A stretch of DNA of 64,000 bases from Yinghuangia elevatio. Lineage in GTDB: Bacteria > Actinomycetota > Actinomycetes > Streptomycetales > Streptomycetaceae. A program made the position numbers and the translations under genes. Under the pieces are notes generated by a model that worked only from the letters and a program-made list of their open reading frames with translations, was not told the origin of the DNA and searched no databases. The number at the start of each line of letters is the position of its first letter. Position 1 is the first letter of the stretch. Positions 1-7,404 of the stretch are shown piece by piece. The stretch spans positions 1 through 64,000 of the forward strand of contig NZ_JBEZFP010000034.1 in NCBI RefSeq assembly GCF_040649515.1, in the 5' to 3' direction.

Positions 1-61
1 TCCGCCGCCCCGGGGCGGCGGACCATGGAATGTGGGGGTTGGACCTGACAGGAGGTAGGTC

Positions 62-490
62 ATGGGACAGGCACGTGAGGCCATGGACCGACTCACCGAG
101 GCGATGACGACGTCCCGGGACGCCCAGTCCATCGCGGAGTGCTTCGCGCCGGACGCGGTGGCCACCACCCCGGACGGGGAGTTCCGCGGCCGCGACGCGA
201 TCGCGGAGTACATGGCCGAGCTCACCGACGCGCTCCCGGACAGCGCCTTCGACCACGAGCACACCTACGAGGCGGGCGACACCGCGGTCGACGAGGGCTG
301 GTTCCACGGGACCAACACCGGCCCTCTGCACATGCCGGACGGCAGCACGCTCCCGGCCACCGGCAAAGCGGTCCGCATCCACGGCTGCGACATCGCCACC
401 GCCCGGGACGGCCGGATCGTCGACTACCGGCTGTACTTCGACCAGCTGGCCTTCCTCGAACAACTCGGACTCGCGCCCGCGCCGAGCTGA
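62..490 (+). CDS. SnoaL-like / nuclear transport factor 2-fold protein
   Basis: The 142-residue product has the size and layout of SnoaL-like ester cyclases: an N-terminal helix, a segment reading FAPDAVATTPDGEF followed by FRGRDAIAEYMAEL, and a sheet-rich second half ending in DGRIVDYRLYFD. Proteins of this NTF2 fold form small cone-shaped barrels that bind a hydrophobic ligand; many actinobacterial members have no known substrate. No signal peptide is seen, so it should be cytoplasmic. The ATG follows a GGAGG ribosome site with good spacing, which fixes the start. It stands alone and converges with the AHSA1 gene on the other strand. The fold is a confident call; the substrate is unknown. 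Confidence 0.8.
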   Translation: MGQAREAMDRLTEAMTTSRDAQSIAECFAPDAVATTPDGEFRGRDAIAEYMAELTDALPDSAFDHEHTYEAGDTAVDEGWFHGTNTGPLHMPDGSTLPATGKAVRIHGCDIATARDGRIVDYRLYFDQLAFLEQLGLAPAPS

Positions 491-525
491 CCGGCAGGGG
501 AACCCGGCCTTATCGATCCGCCGAG

Positions 526-1011
526 TCAGGTACTCGACGCGAGGGCGGCGTAGGCCGCAAGCACGCCGGGCCACGCGCCCTGGTCGGCGAGTCCGTCGCG
601 GGCCTGCTCCCAGCCGTCCCCGTGCCGCTCCAGCTGCGAGTGCACCAACACCACCGTCGTCTTGCCAGCGCCGTCGGCGGCGAAAGTGACATCGACGCGG
701 CTCGCCTTGTTCTCGTCCGGTTCGGGCGCGAACGTCGGGGTGATCGCCCAGGACAGCGCCAGGTGGTTCGGCGCGTCGAACGCCAGCACCGTCCCCCAGG
801 CGCACTCGGCGCCGTCGTCGGTGGTCTCGTACCACCGCCCGCCGGCCTTCGGCTCGATCACCAGGCCGGTACGCGCCCCGCCCTGGCCGAGCTTGTACGG
901 GGCGGGCCACCAGGTGTGGCCCTGCTCGGTGAACACCGCGAACGCCCGTTCCACGTCCGCGTCGACGGAGATCTCGACGCGGACGTCCGCGCCGTGGATG
1001 TACTCGCTCAT
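526..1011 (-). CDS. SRPBCC / AHSA1-type lipid-binding-like protein
   Basis: The 161-residue protein opens with VRVEISVDADVERAFAVFTE, followed by WWPAPYKLG, GGRWYETTDDGAECAWGTVL and a late VVLVHSQLERHGDGWEQARDGL. This is the normal order of the AHSA1 (Hsp90-activator-like) group of START/Bet v1-like proteins, which bind hydrophobic ligands in a helix-grip fold. The ATG overlaps the stop of the upstream ArsR gene by four bases (ATGA), so the two are translationally coupled. ArsR-AHSA1 pairs are common in actinobacteria, with the regulator controlling its partner. Length is normal for the family and nothing appears broken. The ligand is unknown. Confidence 0.85.
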   Translation of the reverse strand: MSEYIHGADVRVEISVDADVERAFAVFTEQGHTWWPAPYKLGQGGARTGLVIEPKAGGRWYETTDDGAECAWGTVLAFDAPNHLALSWAITPTFAPEPDENKASRVDVTFAADGAGKTTVVLVHSQLERHGDGWEQARDGLADQGAWPGVLAAYAALASST

Positions 1012-1331
1012 GACTGCTCGCCCTCCATCTGCGGCGCTTCGGCGGCCTTGGCGAAATCCGCGAGCGCCTGGGTCCAGAAACGTTGGAAGTACGCCCGCAG
1101 CACGTCCACGCCCTGCGGGTCGAGCCGGTAGATCCGCCGCGTCCCGGCCGCCTCGACGGCGACCAGGCCGGCGTTCACGAGGACTTTCAGGTGCTGCGAG
1201 ACCGCGGGACGGCTGACCGGCAGCCCGGCCGCCAACTCGCCCACCGCCGACGGCCCCCGGCCCAGGCGCTCGAAGATCGCCCGCCGGGTCGGGTCGCCCA
1301 GCGCGTCCAACGCCGCTTCGTAAGTCCCCAC
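1008..1331 (-). CDS. ArsR-family winged-helix repressor
   Basis: The 107-residue product contains the ArsR/SmtB core: ALGDPTRRAIFERLGRGPSA, then VGELAAGLPVSRPAVSQHLK as the recognition-helix region, and the wing GTRRIYRLDPQGV. No cysteine-rich metal site is seen, so this is the non-metal type usually paired with AHSA1 proteins. I choose the GTG at 1331 because the family starts at this point and a TTGACA box lies about 35 bases upstream, implying a leaderless transcript. A TTG at 1355 is an alternative. Its stop overlaps the AHSA1 start by four bases. A perfect inverted repeat immediately upstream is the likely autoregulatory operator. Confidence 0.88.
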   Translation of the reverse strand: MGTYEAALDALGDPTRRAIFERLGRGPSAVGELAAGLPVSRPAVSQHLKVLVNAGLVAVEAAGTRRIYRLDPQGVDVLRAYFQRFWTQALADFAKAAEAPQMEGEQS

Positions 1332-1336
1332 GAACC

Positions 1337-1369
1337 GTAAGTCTGAACTTACCAAGAGGGATGTGTCAA
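1337..1369 (-). promoter_or_regulatory. Promoter and operator of the ArsR-AHSA1 operon
   Basis: Read on the minus strand, TTGACA (1369-1364) is followed at promoter spacing by CAGACT or TCAGAC near 1341-1347. That places transcription start close to the GTG at 1331. The -10 region lies inside a perfect inverted repeat, GTAAGT CTGA ACTTAC, at 1337-1352. An ArsR dimer bound there would block polymerase. The repeat is seen directly; its use as an operator is inferred. Confidence 0.6.
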
Positions 1370-1405
1370 CGCCCCGAGACGCGGATGGTTCACGTCCGGG
1401 TCGAC

Positions 1406-1597
1406 TCAGGCGGTGGACACGAGCCAGGCAAGGGCGGCGACCGACGCCGGCACCTCCGTGTTGGCGAGGCTGCGGCGCCGCAGACGGGAGAACAGATGCC
1501 TGCGCCAGAACGTCTGCGGGTGCAGCTCCCACGACACGGTCAGCCGCGAGGCACCGGATTCGGGAACGACGCGCCAGCGCCAGTCGGTGTCCGCGTA
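1406..1597 (-). pseudogene. 3' half of an interrupted SRPBCC gene
   Basis: This minus-strand frame encodes about 61 residues beginning at YADTDWRWRVVPESG and continuing RLTVSWELHP, a typical C-terminal strand and long helix of an SRPBCC protein. No start codon or ribosome site of its own is visible. It matches, residue for residue in position, the missing end of the SRPBCC fragment at 2654-2971, which stops making sense right after a shared YAD tripeptide. Joined, the two would give a normal protein of about 164 residues directly upstream of the ArsR-AHSA1 operon. The gene was therefore split by roughly 1.06 kb of inserted DNA. Confidence 0.65.
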
Positions 1598-1848
1598 CGG
1601 GATGGAGTGCAGAGGTGGGTACGGGGTGGTGTGAAGGCAAGACGACCTCAACGCCCAGGCAAGGGTCAACCATCCCCAGTCTCGACTGCCGTCGTTGAGC
1701 TGTGGCGGCTGCCGAGCGCACAGAGGAGTCCCGTTTGCGCTGACGACCGGCCGCGGGCTGTCCGCACGGCCTGCAGACGAAGAGAATCAAGGCGATTCAG
1801 GTTGGGCAGCACGCTGCGTCCGGGCTCATCAGGGCGCCGGTACGTGAG

Positions 1849-2571
1849 GTGCTGTGCCGCGACGAGGAGGGACGCGTCATCGAGCACTTCACACGCCCGA
1901 TGGAGCCGCAGGTCCGTAAGGGGCTGGAGCTTGCACGGCTTCACCAGCGGATGAGGGGCGTCGACACAACGACGACGATCACCGAACTGCACGTCCGCCA
2001 AGCCACTTCACTGAACGGTCTGCACAATTTCCCGTCGCTCGAGGTCCTGATCCTCACCGGCTGCGACCCGGTGTCGCTCGCAGCCCTCCCTCGTATGGAC
2101 CAGCTCATATCGCTGACCGTGCAGGACAGCGGCCTCCAGGATCTCGGCGGCATCGACCGGTTCCCCAACCTCCTGGTGCTGGACGTGCAAAGGAACCTCC
2201 TGCAGGATCTCGGCCCACTGTCGGACTGCAACGCCACGAACATCACAGTCATGGGAAACCCCTTGTCGAGGCAGTCTTACGAGCAAATCCTGCCGAAGTT
2301 GGCGGCACGCGGCGTCCGCGTGTATGCCGACGAGCCCAGGGAGTGGCACCTCACGTGCCGGATGCACGCTGCAGGCGTCCCGCTCAGCTGCTGGAAGTCC
2401 GGCAGCGAGCACTTCCTGTACGCCCCGGGGCTGGGCACCACCGCCGACCCGTGGCGAAATCGTGTCGCAATCCACGTCGACGAGTTGGAGGCCATCGTCA
2501 GCCGGAACCCCCACGAACTGACCACGCTGTTCGAGCGCTTCGCCCAGGACGACGCACGTCAGCAGAGCTGA
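1849..2571 (+). CDS. Leucine-rich repeat protein
   Basis: The 240-residue protein has about four leucine-rich repeats between residues 45 and 135, with repeat cores such as LEVLILTGCD, LISLTVQDSGLQDLGGIDRF and LLVLDVQRNLLQDLGPLSD spaced by 21-23 residues. A C-terminal domain of about 100 residues, including EWHLTCRMHAAGVPLSCW, is not recognised. LRR domains bind proteins; no enzyme motif is present. The GTG at 1849 is the first start after the last in-frame stop, but its ribosome site is weak. The gene sits inside DNA that splits an SRPBCC gene on the opposite strand, so it was probably acquired. Confidence 0.65.
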   Translation: MLCRDEEGRVIEHFTRPMEPQVRKGLELARLHQRMRGVDTTTTITELHVRQATSLNGLHNFPSLEVLILTGCDPVSLAALPRMDQLISLTVQDSGLQDLGGIDRFPNLLVLDVQRNLLQDLGPLSDCNATNITVMGNPLSRQSYEQILPKLAARGVRVYADEPREWHLTCRMHAAGVPLSCWKSGSEHFLYAPGLGTTADPWRNRVAIHVDELEAIVSRNPHELTTLFERFAQDDARQQS

Positions 2572-2653
2572 CGCCGAACCACGTGGCAACCACCACGGCC
2601 AGCCCTGCACGCGGACTCGTACCTGGATCTGCACATGAGCCCGTACGCCGACA

Positions 2654-2971
2654 GTCGGCATAGCTCGGATTTCCGTCGTCGGTCTGCGACCGGTATGCGA
2701 ACACCCCGTGGGCCGGGTCGATCTCGCGCACCCGGGACCGGCTCGGCCACGACGGCCACCCGGCCGGCTTGACCGTCACCACCCACTCCGCCCCCGGCTC
2801 CAGCGCCGCCGGCGCCTCCACCACGCGCGTGACCGCGCGGTTCCACTCCGGCAGCCGCGCCACATCGGTCACCAGCGCGAACACCGCATCCGCGGGCGCG
2901 GGCACCGACGCGCTGAACGAACCGGTGAACCGCGCCGCGTTCGACGAGCTGTCCTGATGCGTCCGGGCCAT
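2654..2971 (-). pseudogene. 5' half of an interrupted SRPBCC gene
   Basis: From the ATG at 2971 the frame encodes about 105 residues of a START-like protein: FTGSFSASVPAPADAVFALV, DVARLPEWNRAV, then AEWVVTVKPAGWPSWPSRSR. After SQTDDGNPSYAD the family resemblance ends and the frame runs on as arginine/serine-rich noise to 2498. The expected continuation, DTDWRWRVV and onwards, is found at 1597-1406 on the same strand. The promoter and ribosome site may still work, so a truncated protein could be made, but the ligand-binding fold lacks its last strands and helix. Confidence 0.7.
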
Positions 2972-3077
2972 GGCGACTCCTTCCGCCGCGCCCCCGCTCC
3001 CCTCCAGTCTCGCGCGCGCCGGACCCACCGCCACCACGGACGGACCCGGCGCCGGACATCCCGTGCCGACTGCGCGT

Positions 3078-3488
3078 CTACCGGCCGCGGCGCCGCAGCA
3101 CCCGCACCACGCCAGGCGCGGCCGCAGCGAGCAGCGCGGCCACCGGCAGCACCACGTCCGCCCACGGGTCGCGGATCGGCTTGAACGCCGCGCCGCGGTC
3201 GGTGATCTCGATGAAGCCCAGCGGCCGGGAGTCCGCGCCCCCGCCTCCGCCGCCGCCCTCCCCGGCGTGCGAGGTGTGCAGGCCGCGTCCCGCACCGCCG
3301 CCGAACCCGAACGCGATCCGCGCCACCGGCACCACCGTCACCCCGGCGTGTTCGATCGGCTCGCCGAACACCGCGGCAACGGACGCGCGCGCGGTGATGC
3401 GGTCCACCAACCGCTCCAGCAGCGACGCCGCCGTCTGGGCGGAGTCGGGGTGCTCACCGGCAAGTTCGGGGTGCTCGGGCTCGCTCAC
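3078..3488 (-). CDS. GerW-family sporulation protein (YtfJ-like)
   Basis: The 136-residue protein shows the GerW plan: an N-terminal helix ending TARASVAAVFGEPIEHAGVT, the strand VVPVARIAFGFGGGAGRG, a glycine-rich linker and a second strand block, ADSRPLGFIEITDRGAAFKP. The C-terminus DVVLPVAALLAAAAPGVVRV is hydrophobic and ends in arginines, suggesting a membrane anchor. Bacillus YtfJ/GerW acts in spore germination; actinobacterial copies are widespread and mostly unstudied. The GTG start is preceded by GAAGGAG and overlaps the methyltransferase stop by four bases (GTGA). The two genes are therefore coupled. Confidence 0.75.
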   Translation of the reverse strand: MSEPEHPELAGEHPDSAQTAASLLERLVDRITARASVAAVFGEPIEHAGVTVVPVARIAFGFGGGAGRGLHTSHAGEGGGGGGGADSRPLGFIEITDRGAAFKPIRDPWADVVLPVAALLAAAAPGVVRVLRRRGR

Positions 3489-4153
3489 CGGGGTGCTCCT
3501 TCGGTCGCGGGGCGGACGGCGGTGCCCAGGATGTGGCTCGCGGCCGGCAGCGGCACCCGGGTCTCGGGGAACGCGAACCGGTCCAGCTCGGCGACCTCGA
3601 ACCCGGCGCGCCGGATCGCCGCCTCGCTGTCGCGGCCGGTGTGGCAGCCCCCGCACAGCAGCGGCCACACCGTCGCGTCCACCACCTTCTGCACCCGCCG
3701 CATCCGCGCGCTCCGCGCCTGCACGTGCTCGAAGAACCGCAGCTCACCACCCGGCCGCAGCACCCGGAACACCTCCGCCAGGGCCGCTTCCGGGTCCGGC
3801 ACCGAGCACAGCACCAGGCACAGCACCGCCGCGTCGAACTCCCCGTCACCGAACGGCAGCCGCCCGGCCACTGCGTCGACCACCTCCACCGGGGCCGCCG
3901 CCGATGCCGCAGCCTTAGCCGCCTGCTCCCGCAGCCGCGGCTCCGGCTCCACCGCGACCAGCCGCGTCACCTCCGCCGGATACAACGCGAAGTTCGCCCC
4001 GTGACCGGCCCCGACCTCGACCACTGCCCCGGACAACCCCGCCAGCATCCGCCGCCGGTGCTCCCCGGCCCCGGCCCGCTCCAGCCCGGGCGCGGCCACC
4101 TTCGTGTAGAACCGCGCGAACACCGGCCTGCTCACACGCTCGGACCTTGCCAT
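3485..4153 (-). CDS. Class I SAM-dependent methyltransferase
   Basis: The 222-residue protein has motif I as VVEVGAGHGANF near residues 46-57, an acidic end of strand 2 in LVAVEPEPRLRE, and motif IV/V segments FDAAVLCLVLCSVPDP and VFRVLRPGGELRFFEHV. This arrangement resembles METTL7/UbiE-like small-molecule methyltransferases; the substrate cannot be read from sequence. The ATG at 4153 is preferred over a GTG three codons earlier because GAGGTGG lies at the right distance. It is the first gene of a two-gene operon with the GerW homologue and is divergent from the MarR gene 72 bases away. Confidence 0.85.
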   Translation of the reverse strand: MARSERVSRPVFARFYTKVAAPGLERAGAGEHRRRMLAGLSGAVVEVGAGHGANFALYPAEVTRLVAVEPEPRLREQAAKAAASAAAPVEVVDAVAGRLPFGDGEFDAAVLCLVLCSVPDPEAALAEVFRVLRPGGELRFFEHVQARSARMRRVQKVVDATVWPLLCGGCHTGRDSEAAIRRAGFEVAELDRFAFPETRVPLPAASHILGTAVRPATEGAPR

Positions 4154-4225
4154 CGCGACCACCTCGCCACCCGCCCCTTCCCAGTCTCGGCATCATCGGT
4201 ACGCTAATCGAGGAGGTGCAACACA

Positions 4226-4240
4226 GTGAAGTCACTTCAC
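4226..4240. promoter_or_regulatory. Palindrome over the MarR start codon
   Basis: GTGAAGT C ACTTCAC is a perfect 15-base palindrome whose first three bases are the GTG start of the MarR gene, just after AGGAGG. Its form and size suit a MarR dimer. Because it lies after the ribosome site, bound repressor would act as a roadblock in the first codons. The operator role is inferred. Confidence 0.5.
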
Positions 4241-4750
4241 GAAAATGTCCCGGGGACAACCGATCCCGGCCGGTCGATGGACCGGCTCTTCGAACTCGCC
4301 GAAGTCCTCGGCGCGTTGATGGAGGAAGGCATCACCGGCCACGGCCTCACCCGCGCCCGGGCCGGGCTGCTGTGGGCGCTCATGCTCCACGACGGCCCCA
4401 TGACCCAGCGCGCCCTCGCCGACGCCCTCGCAGTCACCCCGCGCAACGTCACCGGCCTCCTCGACGCCCTCCAAGCCGACGGCCACATCACCCGCGCCCC
4501 GCACCCCACCGACCGGCGGGCCACCCTCGTCCACCTCACCGACCAGGGCCGCGCCGCCGTCACCCACCTCCGCGACGGACGCGACCAGATGGCCGCCGCC
4601 CTCTTCGCCGACATCCCCGCCGACCACCTCGCCGGCTTCCACGCCACCATCGCCACCATCGTCACCCGCCTGCGCGGCACCGAACTCACCCCGCACGCCG
4701 ATGCCGCAGCCCTGTGCCCGACACCACAGCAACCGCCGCAGAAGCGGTAG
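4226..4750 (+). CDS. MarR-family transcriptional regulator
   Basis: The 174-residue product carries the MarR winged helix: a first helix with AGLLWALMLHDGPMTQRALA, the recognition region DALAVTPRNVTGLLDAL, and the wing ITRAPHPTDRRATLVHLTDQ. Flanking helices form the dimer interface. Such proteins usually repress a divergent or neighbouring gene and release DNA on binding a phenolic or lipophilic ligand. The GTG start has an AGGAGG site ten bases upstream. It is divergent from the methyltransferase-GerW operon, the obvious target, and a palindrome covers its own start codon. The tail after residue 150 is not conserved-looking. Confidence 0.9.
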   Translation: MKSLHENVPGTTDPGRSMDRLFELAEVLGALMEEGITGHGLTRARAGLLWALMLHDGPMTQRALADALAVTPRNVTGLLDALQADGHITRAPHPTDRRATLVHLTDQGRAAVTHLRDGRDQMAAALFADIPADHLAGFHATIATIVTRLRGTELTPHADAAALCPTPQQPPQKR

Positions 4751-5593
4751 ACCCCCTGGCGTAGCGCCCGCGACCTGCGGGGGCGCGGTCCCCTGATGCT
4801 GATCCCCGCACACTCGGGGACCGGTTGGTGTACCGGTTGGTCCTGCGCGTTCGATCTGCGCTTCCTAAGCCGTAGTTCGGAGAATCCGTTTCCCCGGCAG
4901 GGCGGCGTACCGTTCATGGTCCGGGATCGTCGGAGCTTCCCTCCGGTGACCTCCACAGCCGCGCCGACCACCCAAAAACCGGCGCTGGCTCCCGGCGCCG
5001 GCCCTGTCCGTGACCCCCCAAGCGCGGCGGGGCCGACGCACGTCCGGTTCTTGCTTCCGACGCGCCCCGATGACGGGGTGTTGGCGCCGCAGGCCTCGCG
5101 GTCCGCGGTGCCGAGCGCGGCCGCCCCTCGAAGCAGCTGCAGTTCGCCCTGGCCGGCGGCGAATTCACGTACGCCGAGTGCTGTCGCATGGCCCCGGCCA
5201 AGGCGCCCGTGCGATGGCCTGACAGGTGGGGCCACCGGTGGCAGGCGCGTGATGCGGGTCACACTCATGGACATGGGTGCGAGTCACACCGCTACTCCGA
5301 AGGTTGGGGCGATGTAACGCTCTTGCGCGTCCAAGGTCAGCAACGTGCTTGTCCCCGACAGCCCGAAGCGGAGTCGGAACCGCCGCGGTTGCAGCAGAAA
5401 GCCAGGGAACCCAACACGTTGGGATCAGCGACCCGGCGGCAGCAACTGGTGAGCGATCGATCCAGGCAGCAGCCGCGTACACGCATCCACGCTCGGCACC
5501 GCGGCCGCGGGTGCGGCCGGCTCGCTCCGCGCGCTGGGCCTCACCGGTGCCTGTGCTCGCCGGATCGGGGTGTCGCAGGCGTGTCCTCCTGAA
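4751..5593. other. Long stretch without a supportable gene
   Basis: About 840 bases separate the MarR gene from the Mrr-like nuclease gene. Open frames exist on both strands, but they are arginine/proline-rich, lack ribosome sites and resemble no family I know. No long hairpin or repeat stands out. It may be decayed DNA at the left edge of the acquired block that follows. Confidence 0.4.
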
Positions 5594-7333
5594 ATGAGAC
5601 GATGTTCTGTCGGGGCCCAGGAGCCGCCGAGAACGCCGGGAGACGATATCGACAGTCCCATTCCCTGGAAGCTGATAGGCCAGCCGCAGTTTGACCGCAT
5701 CGTCGAGGCGCTGCTGTACCGAAGGCACGCCAACGACGTTGAGGTGGTGGCGTACGACGGCCGCGGCGGCGACGGCGGCCGCGACGTCGTGGTGCACCAT
5801 CGCAACGGTCACCGGACCGTGTACCAACTGAAGTACTACCCGGAAGGGTTCTCCAACGGTTTCAAGCCCCGGCGCCGCGCTATCCGGGCGTCGTTCAAGT
5901 CGGCGCTGGCCTACAACCCGCACACCTGGATCCTCGTCACCCCAGGCAACATCACGCCCGAGGAGGAGAAGCACGCCAAGGGCCTCAAGTCCGAGTTCCC
6001 GGCGGCCGCCCGCGTGCGGATCCCCACCCCGATAGGCCGTGCCGCCCTCGACGACCTGCTCAGCGACCTCCCGGACCTGCTCCACTTCTACACCTGCGAT
6101 CAGGTGGTCGAGAAGGCCCGGATCCTGGGGCAGGAGAAGGCCATGCTCTTGGACGCGGGTGACCTTGCCGAGCGGGTTCAGGCGCTCGGCCGCGTAGCCG
6201 ACGATCGAGACCCGCACTGGGCCATGAACTTCGAACGCCGTGGCACCACCACCGTGCAGACCATCGTCCCCAAGCATCCCGCGGCCGGCCGCGTCAGCCC
6301 CCTCGGGTTCCACGTCGACATCGCGGAGAGCCATCAGCAGCTGGCCGTGTCACTGGACCGCTCGTTGGGATTCGGCGTGATCGACACCCTGGCGTTGCCG
6401 CCGCAGGCCGTCCGGCGCTTGATAATCACCGGCCCGGCCTGGCTCGCGAAGGTCCACGAGCACGTCGCCGTGCGTCTGCTCCCCGCTGCCGGCCCCCTCA
6501 ACGCACGCGCGGAACTGCGCTTCCCGGCGGACAGCCTGATCCGTGCGGCCGACGGCGTCCTCAACAGCGCCGCCCAGGGAGACCGCGGAAGGACGTTGCG
6601 CGGTCGATTCCACGACGGCGTGACCGTCACCTTCTTCGTCCCCGACGATCCCGAGGCGTCCGTCACCGTCGACACCACGTACGAGACCCACGGGCGACAG
6701 CCCGCCGCAGTGCTCGACAGCCTCGCTCTGTTGCGCACGCTGACCAGCACGACCCGCTTCGACTTGATGATCAACGGCGAACGGCTCGGCGTCTTCACCA
6801 CCGAATCCTCCGCTCCCGACCGGGAGCGAGCCGCCGAACTCGATGCACTCGAACTCCTCGCCGAGGATCTCGACTGCGTGCAGCGCCACTGCCGGCAGCG
6901 GTTTGCTCTGCCGGACACCGTCTCCGCCCTGGACCGGATCCGCCTGCGCTGCGCCCGACTGCTCATCGACGGCCACAGCATCATCGACCCCGAACCGCGC
7001 ATCCTGACCGCGACGCTGAACGGCAGCACCAGCCCCGTGTTGGAGGCACTGCTCGCCGGGGAGGCCAAGGCCTTCACCGCCACCAGCCCTGCCTGGGAAC
7101 TCGACTTGTTCGGCCGGAAGTTCGACATCGGGCCGGTCACGCTCTACCACCCCGAGGTCCACGGCACCCTCGCCCCTGACCCCGATTCACGCGGCCCGCT
7201 CGCGGGCCGTACCCTCCGGCTGTCCCCGGCCCGCCGAAACCGCTTCATCCTGAACAAGCCCGACGCGACCAGCGGCACGGCACCACCGACGCCGGTGCCC
7301 CTGGGTCTGCCCGGATACCCCGGCGCCGCGTAG
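5594..7333 (+). CDS. Mrr-like PD-(D/E)XK nuclease fused to a large unknown domain
   Basis: The 579-residue protein begins with a restriction-endonuclease-like domain: helix FDRIVEALLYRRH (E38), then DGRGGDGGRDVVV with the catalytic aspartate D64, and VYQLKYY with the Q78-x-K80 pair. This is the Mrr/type IV version of the PD-(D/E)XK fold, which cuts DNA at modified or foreign sites. About 450 residues follow, rich in predicted strands and with no motif I recognise; they may sense or bind the target. No ATPase or methylase partner lies beside it. The ATG at 5594 is chosen over a GTG at 5570; neither has a strong ribosome site. A defence role is likely but inferred. Confidence 0.75.
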   Translation: MRRCSVGAQEPPRTPGDDIDSPIPWKLIGQPQFDRIVEALLYRRHANDVEVVAYDGRGGDGGRDVVVHHRNGHRTVYQLKYYPEGFSNGFKPRRRAIRASFKSALAYNPHTWILVTPGNITPEEEKHAKGLKSEFPAAARVRIPTPIGRAALDDLLSDLPDLLHFYTCDQVVEKARILGQEKAMLLDAGDLAERVQALGRVADDRDPHWAMNFERRGTTTVQTIVPKHPAAGRVSPLGFHVDIAESHQQLAVSLDRSLGFGVIDTLALPPQAVRRLIITGPAWLAKVHEHVAVRLLPAAGPLNARAELRFPADSLIRAADGVLNSAAQGDRGRTLRGRFHDGVTVTFFVPDDPEASVTVDTTYETHGRQPAAVLDSLALLRTLTSTTRFDLMINGERLGVFTTESSAPDRERAAELDALELLAEDLDCVQRHCRQRFALPDTVSALDRIRLRCARLLIDGHSIIDPEPRILTATLNGSTSPVLEALLAGEAKAFTATSPAWELDLFGRKFDIGPVTLYHPEVHGTLAPDPDSRGPLAGRTLRLSPARRNRFILNKPDATSGTAPPTPVPLGLPGYPGAA

Positions 7334-7404
7334 CCGCGCCACGGACGTCGGCGCAGCCCACTCTGATGTCCGGCTGATGACGTGTACGGGCGCCGGGTGG
7401 GGCG

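Noticed and set aside
4237..5274. A 345-codon minus-strand frame antisense to the MarR gene
   Set aside because: It covers the MarR gene in antisense and is rich in arginine and serine. It has no family resemblance.
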